Assembly: GCA_030272155.1 (NCBI GenBank)
Contig: CP126193.1
Coordinates: 3,968,001-4,032,000, forward strand
Source: Tetradesmus obliquus
Lineage: Eukaryota; Chlorophyta; Chlorophyceae; Sphaeropleales; Scenedesmaceae
DNA: 64,000 nt
Reading direction: 5' to 3'
Below the pieces are notes generated by a model. The model was not told the DNA's origin and did no database searches. It saw only the letters and a program-made list of their open reading frames with translations. Shown piece after piece: positions 13,101 to 24,478 of this stretch; within the stretch, counting starts at the first letter, position 1, and the number at the start of each line of letters is the position of its first letter. The translations under genes and the position numbers were made by a program.

Positions 13101-13338
13101 GAGCAGCAGCCAGCACTGCTGGGATCAAGGGTTCGTGCAGTGAGTGCTGCAGGAAAGAGGTGACACTACTGTTCAGGTGCTTGCAGCAGATGCTTAGACA
13201 GTGAAGAGACTGTTGATCGAGATGTTTGAGCACCGCAGCCAAGCCAAGCGCCCGACTAGGGGCAGCAAGCCTTTCAGACATTGTGAAGTACTTTTGGCAC
13301 GCTACTGAGATCGTGGCATCAGTATGATCTGAAGGCAT
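10104..13338 (-). pseudogene. F-box/LPAA-solenoid paralogue D, frameshift plus nonsense codon
   Basis: Same subtype as copy B. Exon 1 is about 12683-13338 (ATG at 13338, MPSDHTDATIS) and carries an F-box-like stretch (LGLAAVLKHLDQQSLHCLSI). Near its 3' end, at about 12719-12738, D has two extra bases relative to A and B, which throws the conserved ending out of frame. The donor GTGAGT is kept. Exon 2 is 10104-12434 (acceptor CTGCAG, starting AKGASQKGPSSKRLQ). An in-frame TAA at 11649-11651 sits where B has TTA (Leu), a single T-to-A change; repeats then resume in frame to TAG at 10104. Two independent lesions argue for a pseudogene. Without them exon 2 would be 777 codons. The 89 bases at 11419-11507 are identical to 4081-4169 of copy B. 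Confidence 0.75.
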
Positions 13339-14179
13339 TCCCAGCACAACGAAACACCGTCATCAGCGGCTTCAACACCTCGATGTTACATCAGGTTTGA
13401 CATGGAGGTTCGGGGTGTAGTTCAAATTCAACGTCAAGTCAATGACATATACAATCACTGGTGACGGCGGTTTTAAGTACCGATCAAGCCACTTTATAGC
13501 CATATATGAGGGTTAATAACGTGCATGTAGGTCAATCATTGCAGGTCAATCATTGCATGCAACATAATGCGTACTTGCATAGCCGCGCAAGCCTTGAATG
13601 CAAACGCATTTCACCAGGTTACCTCCAAGCTGATGCAGAGACCACACGTGCCTGCTGTCAAGGACCATCAATTCAAATCAACCGGCAAGCCATGGCTATG
13701 TTGCAGAACAACCGCATGCCTGCTCACAGCACCCAATTTCACACACGAGAGCAGGGCTGCCCATCACAACAAAGCTGTAACAACGCCACAGCTAGGCCAT
13801 GCTGACTTGCAGGTTCTGTTTGAAAGCCATGGTAGACAACGTGTTGCAGGCCGTGTGTGTGCCGGTTGCAGTGCTATGCCGCCGCAATGCACAAAAGCAC
13901 TTCACTGGTCTCCTGTTGCTACAAGCGGCCGCTGGGGCCGTTACAAGAGGCAGCATCACCCCAATCATCCAACCTGTGGCTGCCTACAGTTCACCACATT
14001 CCCTAGGCAGATCATTGCAGGTGACAAAACAAACACACAAACAGACAGTGCCAGCCAACTGCACGAAGCAATCTGATGCATTCCCATACAAATATGCCGG
14101 CGCTTGCTGATAACTCGTGCTTGCTGATAGCATGGAGCTGACAGCTGCGCGCAGCTCACAGCTAGGCACAGGGTAGAAT
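13339..14179. other. Intergenic region upstream of the array
   Basis: The first part includes the 31-bp element at 13398-13428 shared with the upstream region of copy B. The rest lies between the 5' end of copy D and the 3' end of the OEP61-like gene. No coding sequence, RNA or mobile element is supported. Confidence 0.5.
13398..13428 (-). promoter_or_regulatory. Upstream element shared by paralogues D and B
   Basis: A 31-bp block about 60 bp upstream of the copy D ATG matches 6030-6060, just upstream of the copy B ATG, with one mismatch; it contains GACATGGAGGTTC followed by GGTGTAGTTCAAATT. The surrounding sequence diverges sooner. It may be a retained promoter/5' UTR element or simply a trace of the duplication. 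Confidence 0.4.
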
Positions 14180-17100
14180 TTACATGATGCCGTACCACCG
14201 CAGCAGGATGGCGATCAGCAGCAGCACCACCGCAGCCACCAGCATCAGGTTCCCCGCAAGCCACTCGCGCGCCTTGCGCGCTGTCTGCACGCCGCCCTGC
14301 ACCACGCCCGCGGCCTTGGTCAGCATGCGCACCTGGCCTGGGCTCATCTTCTTCAGCTGTGATGCCATGACCGCTGCCTGCTCCTCATTGCCGCCACACA
14401 TGCCCTTCATCATCTGCAGGGCAGCAGCAGAGTTGCGGTGGCAGTGGCAAACCGAGGTGCTGAGCACAGTGCTCCACATGGCATAGAAGGACAGCACAGC
14501 ATACACATGCGAATGAGCCCTGTGGCTCAAATTGCAGCTTGAGCATCGCATCATTGGTTTTGACCAGTTCCTGCAAGTTATGCTGCCACTAAGCAGCAAC
14601 TAACCTGATCCACTCAACATTGACCAGGTCCTGCAAGCTGCCATAACACATGTGCCGCAGTGCATGGCTTGATGGTGGGCTTGCATGACAACCACGTGCC
14701 CTGCTGAACCGCAGCCACAGCCACAGGCCCCAAGCTGTGTGCCTCACCTCTTTGAGGCTGCCTTCATCCATCGCCTGCAGTGAGGTGAGCATGCCCTCAA
14801 GCATGGCGGGGTTCATGCTGCCAAGCATGTCTGCAGTGGCAGCAGTAGCAGCAAGCAGTAGGAGTGTAGGCAGCGTTACGGTGATTGCGTGTGGCGGGTA
14901 TATGAGATGGCCTGCTCAGTTTTGCATGTTGCACACCTGCAACCACACCTCAACTGGCTCTTGCCAGCCATTGCTGCACAAAAAAAAGTCAAGGCACGTC
15001 GACCACTGCTGCGTTACTTTACTCCTGCTGCTGCGCCTGCAACACGGCCCTACAGCTGAAGCACACACAGACCATGCACGCACGTGTCTGCAGGACACCC
15101 TTGCAGCGCCCCAGCCACGCACCTGCCATGCCTGCGGGTGCTCCTCCCGGCCCCCCTGCTGCTCCAGGCATGCCTCCCGGCATGCCGCCAGCGCCGCCCA
15201 TCATGCTGCTCATCGCTGCCATGTCCTCCGGCTTCATGTTGGCCATCATCTGCGAAGCGGCTTTCATCATCTCAGGCGTCATCATGGACGCCATGTCAGG
15301 CATGCCAGCTGGCCCTGCTGCTGCGCCAGGCATGCCGCCAGCGCCACCCATCATGCTGCTCATCGCCGCCATGTCCTCCGGCTTCATGTTGGCCATCATC
15401 TGCGAAGCAGCCTTCATCATCTCAGGCGTCATCATGGACGCCATGTCAGGCATACCAGCAGGCATAGCAGGCATACCAGCAGGCCCTGCTGCTGCTGCTG
15501 CTGCTGCTGCTGGCTGCACTGCGCTGGTCTCCCTGCTGCCACTGCCAGCAGCTGTACTGCTGGGTGCAGCCCTGCTGCTGCTGCTGCTGCTGCTGCCAGG
15601 CACGCCCCCGCTTGCCCCAGCAGACTGCGCCATGCGTGCCATCTGCTGCATCTGCTCCGGCGTCATGCTGCCCATGGCCTGCGCTGCTGCTGCCATCATG
15701 CTAGGGTCGATGTCTGCTGCCGGCAGCCCCGCCTGCGCCATGGCTGCCTGCAGCTGCTCCTTGGGCATAGACTGCATCATCTGTGCAGCCATCTTGAGCA
15801 TCTCCGGGTTCTTCTGCATGATCTGTCACATGATACATGACAACAGCAGGGGCAGTCACAGGCATTCTTTTGATACGGAGAAGGGCAGCAGGTGAAAGGG
15901 TGGCAAGGCCACAAATAGCAGCTGGAGCACATTGAGGCAACCCATCAGGACACTGCACTGCACAGCATGCGGGGCGCTGCCGACTGCAGCGCGTACCCAA
16001 CAGCAAGACGTTGGAGACCCTGCAGCTCTGCTTGTCATGCTTGCAACTACCCATCTGGCGCAGCACATGCCAACAAACAGCCAGCGCACCCAGCAATGGC
16101 ACTTGAAACACTAAGACCACCATCAAACGCGCTGCTGTGCACACCCACCCACAATGCACTCTGGTCGCTTACCTCAGCTGCCTGCGCCATTGCTGCTGGC
16201 GACTCCCGCGCCTGCGGCCCCATGGCAGCCAGCTTAGCCATAGCTTCAACCTGGTCGGGCTGCATGGCTGCCATCTGGCGCTGCGCATCTGCTATGTCGG
16301 GGGTGCTCAGCGGGACGCCCGCCTGCCTGCTCATCGCTGCCATCTGCTCTGGGCTCATGTTCTTCATCATGTCTGCAGCCTGCAGCAGATCAGGGCAGAG
16401 GGCGGCAGCGCAGGCTGGTGGACGGGCTGCTGCGTGCGGCTCCGTGCGTGCTGCTGAGCTTGCGAGTGCGCAACAGTCAAGTTATAAAGAGCCTGTGTGT
16501 TGGCTGGTTGATGCGAGTTCAAGCTGCACGCTAGGACATGTCTAGTCTGTGTTGTGCAGCAGGGCATGAACACCACTTGCCTGCCGTTTGAGGTTCCTGT
16601 ACCTTCCCAGCAAAGAAGCGATGAGTTCATAAGCGACCAAACAAGCAACCCTGCAACTTCGCTACTACTGCTGCTCCACTGCCGCATGGATTCTCACCTG
16701 GCGTGCTAGGCCTGGGTTCGCCCGCATCATCTCAGCCGCCTGCGCCTGCATGTCTGCTAAGTTGCTGCCACCCAAGCCGCCAGCAGCAGCAGCACTACTG
16801 CGTACTGCAGCGGCGTGCGGCTGTGCTGGACTTCTGCTGCTAGGCTGCTGCTGCTGCTTTGCTGGCTCTCCAATCACCTCTAGCTCAGGCACATCTGCTT
16901 CTAACTCGGGCACATCATCATCCTCATCTTCTGCCACCTCTTCTATCAAACCATCCTCCTCCTGCCGTGCTGCTGCTGCTGCGCTGCCGCCAGCGGCTCC
17001 ATCCCGCTGCTGCTCTGCTGCCAGCTTCTCCCGCACCACCTTGAGCCGCTCCCGTATGAGCTCCTGCTGCTGTGGGTCGTGCACTGACAGCTGCAGCGAG

Positions 17101-19026
17101 ACCTGCAGGTCCTGCTCTGCCTGCGCATGCTGCTGCAGCGCTGCATAGGCTTGGCCCCGCCTGTACAGTGCCTTGAGGTTCTGAGGGTCATCTGCAGCGC
17201 AGCACAGCACAACCACCAGCAGTAACAGGACCAAGGGCGACATGAGACTGCCAGGTAACCCCTTAGACATTATTGTGCAGAAAGGACGCAAAGCAGACAA
17301 GCACCTCGCAATCGCAGTGCCAGCAGGGCCAACTGCACCGCAGCCCTGCCTGGTGTACGCTAATGTGCATGCGTGCCACCAGGCAGGCAGCATGCGGTTG
17401 GCACTGAGCCTGGTGCAAGACTGTACACTGTCCTCCTTTGTGCCACCACTGCTGCTTCAGCTGCCGTGCTGGCTGGCTGGCACCATGGGTGACCTGCATG
17501 CATGCCTAGCCTTCCTTGGTGCATGCCTAGCCGGCCTTGACCCGTTTCTCAAAATATCCTGCAGGGCCTGCACTCACCCCGTAGTACCTCCTGGCACTCT
17601 GCCACACACTGCTGGTACTGGCCCAGGTTGAGGTAGCAGCTGCCAAGGTTGAGCGTGCATGCCTTGCGCAGCGCCTGGCTGTCCGGCCCAGCCACCTCTG
17701 CCATGTTCTGCTTGGCGCGGGCGTACTTCTCAGCAGCCTCAGCATACTTTCCTGCAAGCCGTGCAAGTGCAGGCGCGTGCGTGAGCGCCCAGCTGAGACG
17801 TTTTGAACAGGGGAGATGCACAGTGCACTGTGGTTCGTGTATGTGGATGATTGCTCTGCAGCTGCAAGGCATCTTGCTGGCACTGCCGAGGCAGAGGCTG
17901 CACCGGCCATGAGGTGGTGAGACACACCAATGGTGTCCTGCATCTGCAATGCTCCGGCAAAAGCAATGTCTGTCTGCTGCTGCTGCTAATACTGTGCCAC
18001 TTGCTGCTGCTGCGTTAGGCAGGTCACCGTGCTGCCTGTGCAGCCCTGCTGCTCACGTACCAGCAGAGTGCAGCTTGTTGCCCTCAGCCTTCAACTGGTT
18101 GCTGCCCTGCAGGACGGCAGCAGCAGTAATTGTAGCACCATGTTAAGCTCATGTCTATGCCCAACAACCCTGTCCTGCAAGCAGTCATGGCCAGCGAACC
18201 TGCATATCTGTCCACCTGAGCCCGCACGAAGTGTCCGCTGCTGCAACGTCAGCCCTCAAGGTCCTGCTTGATCTGTCATGCCTGGCTCTGCATGTGCACA
18301 ATCTGCCCAGCTCTTGGGCAGCTGCAAGGGCTGCGCAGCAAACTCACATTCAGCACATACTTCTCCCGCGCTGACATCATCTTCTGTGCTTCCTGCGCCT
18401 GGCTGGCCAGTGTGGCAGGGTCCATGCCGTTGACCTGCCGCTTCATGGCCTCGACATCTGCAGGCGACATGTTGTTCATTTGCTGCATCGCCTGCTGCAT
18501 CATGCTGGGGTTGACATTGCCCATGCTGCTCATCATGGCCTGCATCTGCAGGGGCAGCAGGACAGCGCGTGAGCAGGGGCAGCAGGACAGCGCGTGAGCG
18601 GCAGATGCCAGTGAGACGCAACTTGCAAGATGAGGTGTAGGAGAAAGGTACAGCTGAACTAGCTGAGGAGGCAGAGCACCGGGGGCATGCTTGCAGGAGC
18701 TAGACAAGCATGCGCTGCAGGTGCTATGGGGCAAGCCGGCATAGAGTAGCATGCTCTTTGCATGCTCTGCTTGCAAGGATGCCAGGTGCGCAGCGCTGCT
18801 GCTGCAACTGCCAACTGCCCAGGACTAATAGGAACGCTGGATCTAGTATCCACACTTACTTGCTCTGGGGACATCCGTTGCTGCATATGGTTGGTAAAGA
18901 CGTGCAGTGCAGCGGTGCCAAGGGTTAGGCAGGATTGCTACGGACCTCCTTGCAAGGCCAGCAGATACCCCCAAACTGCTTCCTCACCATCTGCTCCATA
19001 GCCAATTGCATCATTTCCGGATTCAT
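14180..19026 (-). CDS. OEP61: OEP61/TPR7-like tail-anchored TPR protein of the organelle envelope
   Basis: Plant OEP61 (TPR7) is a chloroplast outer-envelope/ER Hsp70 docking protein. By-eye exons in gene order: 18988-19026, 18860-18880, 18348-18545, 18061-18106, 17578-17751, 16698-17191, 16173-16379, 15123-15822, 14748-14830, 14180-14413. All phases agree, giving 731 aa (Arabidopsis about 550). It starts MNPEMMQLAMEQM, then MSPADVEAMKRQ repeats of the STI1-like type. TPR helices follow (KYAEAAEKYARAKQN, LNLGSCYLNLGQYQQC, NLKALYRRGQAYAAL), then an acidic linker, several MSPEQM-type segments and a C-terminal membrane anchor (LMLVAAVVLLLIAILL) ending almost at the stop, the OEP61 layout. The long exon holds a 50-residue tandem repeat. 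Two short coding-looking pieces at 14.5-14.64 kb (DLVNVEW, ELVKTND) may be further or alternative exons; the frame also works without them. The 5' end is divergent from CYP51. Confidence 0.85.
15181..15460 (-). repeat. Two-copy 150-bp tandem repeat inside the OEP61-like gene
   Basis: The block starting at 15181 recurs at 15331, a period of exactly 150 bp (50 codons), with few differences over about 130 bp. Each unit encodes MTPEMMKAASQMMANMKPED followed by a Met/Gly/Pro-rich linker. The period keeps the reading frame, so it lengthens the STI1-like region. Confidence 0.85.
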
Positions 19027-19486
19027 TTTTTAGTCAAGCCTCTGAATTATATAAACTCGACAAACAATCGGCCCAAGGAGCGTCACTTGGCAAGCGCTGG
19101 GCTGGCAGGACAGAGCGTGCAGGCCGGTGTTAAACAACCCTCTTCATGCACTCAAAAGTTGTGCACAGCTACAGAAAAGTCGAACATACAATTCACTTAC
19201 ACCAACAAGGCACGCATGTGGTGTGTTACCAGCTGTCAAAGGGTTCTGGGGCGTTGAGCGCCAAGGCCCGTGCATTCGCGCGCCCATGGAGCCATAGAGC
19301 TATGATACCGTACGTTGAGATTTGCTTGAGAGCTTTACATAGGCAAGCAGCAGCTGATCGCCGCTGTACAAGCTAAAGTGTGTAGCTGACTTGCTGTGCT
19401 ACGTGCAACTTGGAGCTTGTGACGCATCAGAGCAACTGAAACATAGCAGCTGTGTTTGATCTGTTTTTCACACACATCGAATCAAG
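19027..19486. promoter_or_regulatory. Divergent promoter region, OEP61-like gene and CYP51
   Basis: The 460 bp between the two start codons must contain both promoters and 5' UTRs. A TATATAA-like string at about 19048-19054 lies only some 20 bp from the OEP61 ATG, too close to be a normal TATA box for it and far from CYP51, so I do not call it. Confidence 0.55.
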
Positions 19487-22400
19487 ATGGCGCAGGAACT
19501 GCTCACTCTGACTGGAGCAGCAGGCTCCTTCTCGCCCTTCCAGCTGGCAGCTATGCTGGGGGTGTTTGCCCTGCTCTCCATGTTCGTTGCTCGCGTTCTA
19601 TCAAGCAAGTTTCCCGGCAGCAAGCCACCCATCTTTGAGGGCACACCGTTTGTTGGCGGGTTGATGAAGTTTGCAGGGGTGAGGCGCGCCAGATTGCTGC
19701 CTGATGCAGATATGTTGTGCGGCATGCAGCAGCTAATCTTTTATTGCCGTGCTGCAGGGCCCGTGGAGGCTGATGGAGGAGGGTTACGCAAAGCTGGGTG
19801 ATGCCTTCACAGTGCCAGTGGCACACAAGCGCGTCACCTTCTTGATCGGCCCCGATGTGGCTCCCCATTTCTTCAAAGCCACAGACGAGGAGCTCAGTCA
19901 GACAGAGGTGTGGCCGGCAGGCAGAGCAGCTGGCATGTTTGAATATGCCGCCAGTACAGCAGTACTGTACAGCACGCACACTGCGTCGTCGCTGCTGTCT
20001 GCTAACAACGACCTCTTGCTGTTCTGGCGTGCAGGTGTACAACTTCAACGTGCCTACCTTTGGCAAGGGTGTGGTGTATGATGTTGACCAGAAGACACGC
20101 ACTGAGCAGTTCAGGTTCTTTACTGAGGCCCTGAAGAAGGACAGGCTGGCAAAGTATGTGCCACAGTTTGTGGCAGAGGCAGAGGTGCGCAGCTGCGCAA
20201 GCAAGCAGCAGATGGCTTCTGTGCGCACAGTCACATCAGCCACGTGGCAGCATCTGGAGCGGCTGCCGCAACGCCGCTGCTGTACAGCAGAGCAATGTAT
20301 GCCAGTTTCCTGCAGCTATGCGCTGTGCTGGAGTAAACTACCATCAAGGCATGAACCCCAGATCTTGAGCATGGGTTGCACCTGGTCCGCCACTAGCAGC
20401 TTGCAGCCAGCTCCTCAAGCAACTTGTTGCTGGGCAGCCAGGGCAGTCAGTACAGCATTGCGCTGCAAGCAAAATAGCAAGCCACATGGGTGCAGGTGTA
20501 CACTCAGCGATCCGTCATCCACCCCATGCTAACCCTGCACAACAGTATAAGCATGCTGCAGCAAGCCAGAGCTAGCTCAAATGCTGACGTGCCCATTAGG
20601 ATGAGTCAAGTTCCATGTGCGCACTGCTTGCCTGTGCTGGCCAGCACACTGACCTGTATCCATCTGCGCGCTGCTGCTGCTGCTGCCCCTGCTGCAGTCC
20701 TACTTCTCGCGCTGGGGCGAGTCTGGCGTGGTGGACCTCAAGGAGGAGTTTGCCAGACTGGTGGCGCTGACAGCAGCGCGCACCCTGCTGGGCCGCGAGA
20801 TTAGGGAGCAGCTGTTTGACGAGGTGAGCCCAGGCGGCAGCGGTTGAAGAAATGCAGCAGCAGAAGAAGTGCAGCAACAGCAGACTTCCAGGGAGTGGTG
20901 GAGGATGCTTTGCAGGAAACATATGCAGGCAGCAGGTGACAGGCAGCAGGCGTCGACATGTACAAAGATGACCGGCAGGCATGGGTACTGCATCAGCAAC
21001 AGTAGCAGTCATGTGACACGGCTGGTGCACGAGACTTGTGGTATGTTGTGTGTGTAACGTGCATCAGCACCCTTGATACTAACCCGCACGCCCGTTAAGC
21101 CTGCTTCCTGGACTGGACAATGGTTGCCTTGCCTGCTTGCTCAATAAGCACTGACAATGCCTCACACCACCTTTTTCTGCAACCGCCGTCGTTTCCGGCA
21201 CAGGTTGCTGACCTGCTGCACGACCTGGATGACGGCATGCGCCCCATCAGCGTGTTCTTCCCCTACCTGCCCACCTCCTACCACAAGAAGCGCGACCAGG
21301 CGCGCGCGGGGCTGGGCCGCATCTTCGCAAAGGTCATTCAGGCGCGCCGCGCCAGCAGCAAGAAGGAGGAGGATGTGCTGCAGCAGTTCTGCGATGCACG
21401 CTACCAGAATGTGTGCGGCGGGCGGCAGCTGACGGAGGATGAGATCACAGGGCTGCTGATCGCGGTGCTGTTTGCGGGGCAGCACACCAGCTCCATCACC
21501 AGCGCGTGGACAGGCTACGAGATGGTCAGCAGCAAGGTGGGCACAGCACAGCAAACATTGTGGGTGTGGGCAGCGCGCAGGGCGCGTGCAAGGAGGGTGC
21601 TGTGTTTGTCGGCAACAGGCCAGCATGGTGTGCTAGCCGTGTGAACTGCCGGCTTGGTGACAGCTGTGAAACCAACACCGCCACCGTCGTTATCACACCA
21701 ACAGCGGTGATGGCACATGGGTGACGTATCTGTCTGCCTAGTAAATGACACTCTGCGTGCTGCAACCCTGTCTAGCACTCTGCATCCTCACCTCATGCTC
21801 TTACCTTCTTTACACCTGCTGCAACCTTTGAATGTGTACAGACACGCGGCCCCAAGTCGCCGTACCACGCAGCCGTTGCCGAGCAGCAGGCCATCCTGAA
21901 GAAGCACGGCAGCGCGCTCAACTTTGACGTGCTGGGCGAGATGGAGACGCTGCACCTCAACATCCAGGAGGCGCTGCGCATGCACCCGCCGCTGCTGCTG
22001 GTGATGCGCTACGTGAAGCAGCCCTTCAGCGTCACCACCAGCCAGGGCAAGACCTACAACATCCCAGTGGTGAGGCGCACAGCTGGATGATGCATCTGTA
22101 GCAGCAGCTTCACTCTAACAACAGTAAGCTAGCTTGCAGGAAAGCAGGAAACACTCGATGTATACCTTAGCTACTTGTACCAGTACGTGGTCAGGCAGTG
22201 TGTGCACCTGTGCTTGATCCCACAACTCTGGCGTTGCTTGTCTGCCGCCGGGCACTCCTGCAGGGCGACATCCTGGCAGCGTCCCCCAACTTTGCGCACA
22301 TGCTGCCCACCGTGTTCAAGGACCCCGCTGTGTACGAGCCGGCGCGCTTCCTGCCGCCGCGTGAGGAGGACAAGGCCAAGCCCTTCAGCTACCTTGGCTT

Positions 22401-22793
22401 TGGCGGTGGCCGCCACGCGTGCATCGGGCAGAACTTCGCATACCTGCAGGTGCGGCCACATGAGCTTGGGTGCGGCTCATGCAGCTGTATGTTGCGTGCG
22501 TCAGCCACTGCCATTGCTTGACTGATGCCTGTGGTTGCATGAAAGCATTGCTACGGCACTGCACATCACCCCAAGCTGCGAGCTATCGGAGCTTGCGCTG
22601 TTTGACGCCGTCTTACTTACCTGTTTCCTGTGTCCTGTTGCCCCATGCGCAGATCAAGTCGATCTGGAGTGTGATGCTGCGCAACTTTGACTTTGAGATG
22701 CTGGACCCCGTGCCCGCGCCGGACTACGACTCCATGGTCATCGGGCCCAAGCCGGCACGCATCCGCTACACGCGCAGGAAGCTGGCAGCGTAA
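19487..22793 (+). CDS. CYP51G1: Sterol 14-alpha-demethylase, cytochrome P450 CYP51
   Basis: CYP51 removes the 14-alpha methyl group of obtusifoliol-type sterols in the ER, using NADPH-cytochrome P450 reductase. Eight exons with matching phases: 19487-19678, 19758-19907, 20035-20184, 20698-20823, 21204-21536, 21842-22069, 22264-22449, 22653-22793, giving 501 aa, the usual size. Diagnostic features: an N-terminal membrane anchor (residues about 15-40); the CYP51-specific B-prime segment FNVPTFGKGVVYDV; the I-helix AGQHTSS; the K-helix EALRMHP (ExxR); and the heme-binding loop FGGGRHACIG with its cysteine thiolate. The start is the ATG at 19487, just before the hydrophobic anchor. The stop is TAA. 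A decayed copy of the last two exons lies at 28136-28596. Confidence 0.95.
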
Positions 22794-24478
22794 GCAGCTG
22801 CTGCGGGCTGGCGCAAGCCAGTGCAGCCGGGGAGATGCTGGCCGCCTTGTGTGTGCCTACTTGCGGGCTGTTTAGGAGTGCCGAGTGCTGCTGGTGAGCG
22901 CCATCACTATACGGTGCTGCCTGCGGCTGGCAGCATGAGGTTGGAGCTTAAGCTGCTTGATGGTGCTGTGGAATGCTTTATGTGAACAGGTTACTGGCAC
23001 CTGCTGCGTGTACACTGCTGGCTTGGTGCTGTTCGGTGTGCAGTTTGGCAGGGCATGGCTGCTGCTACTGCCAGATGCGGTTGCTCCCATTGCCATTCAC
23101 TTGTTATCGTACTAGTTGCTGTGTTGTGGCCGGCCTTTGTGCCTGAGCCAGTCATGTGAGCGTTGCCCCACAGAAGCTCTGCAGTGGCGCAGTAGCGGCG
23201 GAGAAGTCGCCTGCAGACTGTCATGGGGTATGCATGTGGCAGCCTTGCTGAAGGAGGGTGTGCCGTCTGGCTGCGGCAGCTTTGGTTGCTGGTCATCTTG
23301 CTGGCGGGCAGCATTGGCTCTGCTGTGCTGCTGTTGCTGCTTGCCTCCTAGAGCATGTGGCGTTGGTGGAGTGTTTGCCATGTTTGGGCGCTAGCTGACG
23401 CTGCGCTGCCGGGCGGCTCTGGTGTGTGCCAGGAAGGCAGGGCATGGCTGCTGATGTTCGTCAATGGTGCTGCCTGCCGCTGGTTGGTGGTTTGTGGGCA
23501 ATGTCCTTTGGCTTGATAATGCCTCACAACCCATGCGCGACCGCCTTGGCTTGCAGTCATGGCGGCCCTGTTGGTGTTGTGCTATGATCACTGAACGACG
23601 CAGGACGTGCTGGCAGATACTTCCTACCTAAAAGTTGCAGCTGCAGCGCTGGCCACACCATCTCCAGCAGGGCGCAGCAGCAATCAGCATTGTGTCAGGG
23701 TGTTCTGACATTGCTTGTCTGGCTCTGTCACCTTATGATCGCTTGAGTGCAGAAGGGAGCAGCTGCTTTATCTGCTTTGCCTTGACACTTTTTGTTCAAG
23801 TTGCTTGAATTTACTGCCGATGCAGTGCTTGCACGTTGTACCAATTGAATACTGCAGTGGCTGTGCAGTTGGAAGGCAGATCCTTTGTGACCGTTATGAC
23901 TTTGATGACTGTTACCCGTGCTGGTGCTCAGCACTGCTGTACTTCTCCCGCACGTAAAGGCAATCTGATAACGTGTTAACGTCCTGCCGCAATATAGCCG
24001 TTTTCCTCCTCACTGAAAACTCCTGCTTTACCAAAAAAAGTACAGTGTATTGCACGTCACGAACGCGCGGGTGTGAGTCTCTCGGAGGTTAGAGCAGTGC
24101 TCAGCATTCAAGCATCTATTCGGTGTTGTTTGCTCAGAGCATGGAACTTGTTCGTCAGGTGCGACAATGGTGTGCATGGTGATGAAAGCCAGCACACAGC
24201 AGCAGCATTGTGAAGCAATGAGTGCAGCTGGATAGCAGAGCATAGAGTAGTTGAAATGTAATTGTGAGCCTTCCTAGTGCAGCCTCATCTCCTTCTCAAG
24301 GCATCAGCTGCGATGTATCTGGGTGCTGAAACAACTGCATTTTTAGTGGTGTCCCTGGAGACAGCAGCAGGCTTGCAGGAACAAGCAACTGGTGTACGCT
24401 ACAGCATGGCATGGCTACGCGCATGCAGGTGCTGACCCAGGCAACCCGCTGCTGCCTACTCTTTCTGGTTGCTCTCAG
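22794..24478. other. CYP51 3' flank and intergenic region
   Basis: It contains the CYP51 3' UTR (part of it is also copied downstream of the CYP51 pseudogene at 28.6 kb) and the upstream region of the F-box/LRR gene. No other gene is supported. A pyrimidine-rich run ending CTCTCAG just before 24479 could be a splice acceptor, so an extra 5' exon of the next gene may lie here. Confidence 0.45.

Noticed and set aside
14500..14640. Extra short exons of the OEP61-like gene (DLVNVEW, ELVKTND)
   Set aside because: Acceptors are present, but the phases do not connect cleanly and the flanking exons join in phase without them; left as possible alternative exons only.
3121..15840. Long plus-strand open frames opposite the array and the OEP61-like gene (for example 3121-4308, 6072-7283, 10435-11652, 14737-15840)
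   Set aside because: They are antisense or shifted readings of CAG/CTG-rich coding exons, low in complexity (Ser/Ala/Cys runs), with no family motifs and no splice logic.
19048..19054. TATATAA string in the OEP61/CYP51 divergent region
   Set aside because: It is only about 20 bp from the OEP61 ATG and over 400 bp from the CYP51 ATG, so it does not fit a TATA box for either without transcript data.
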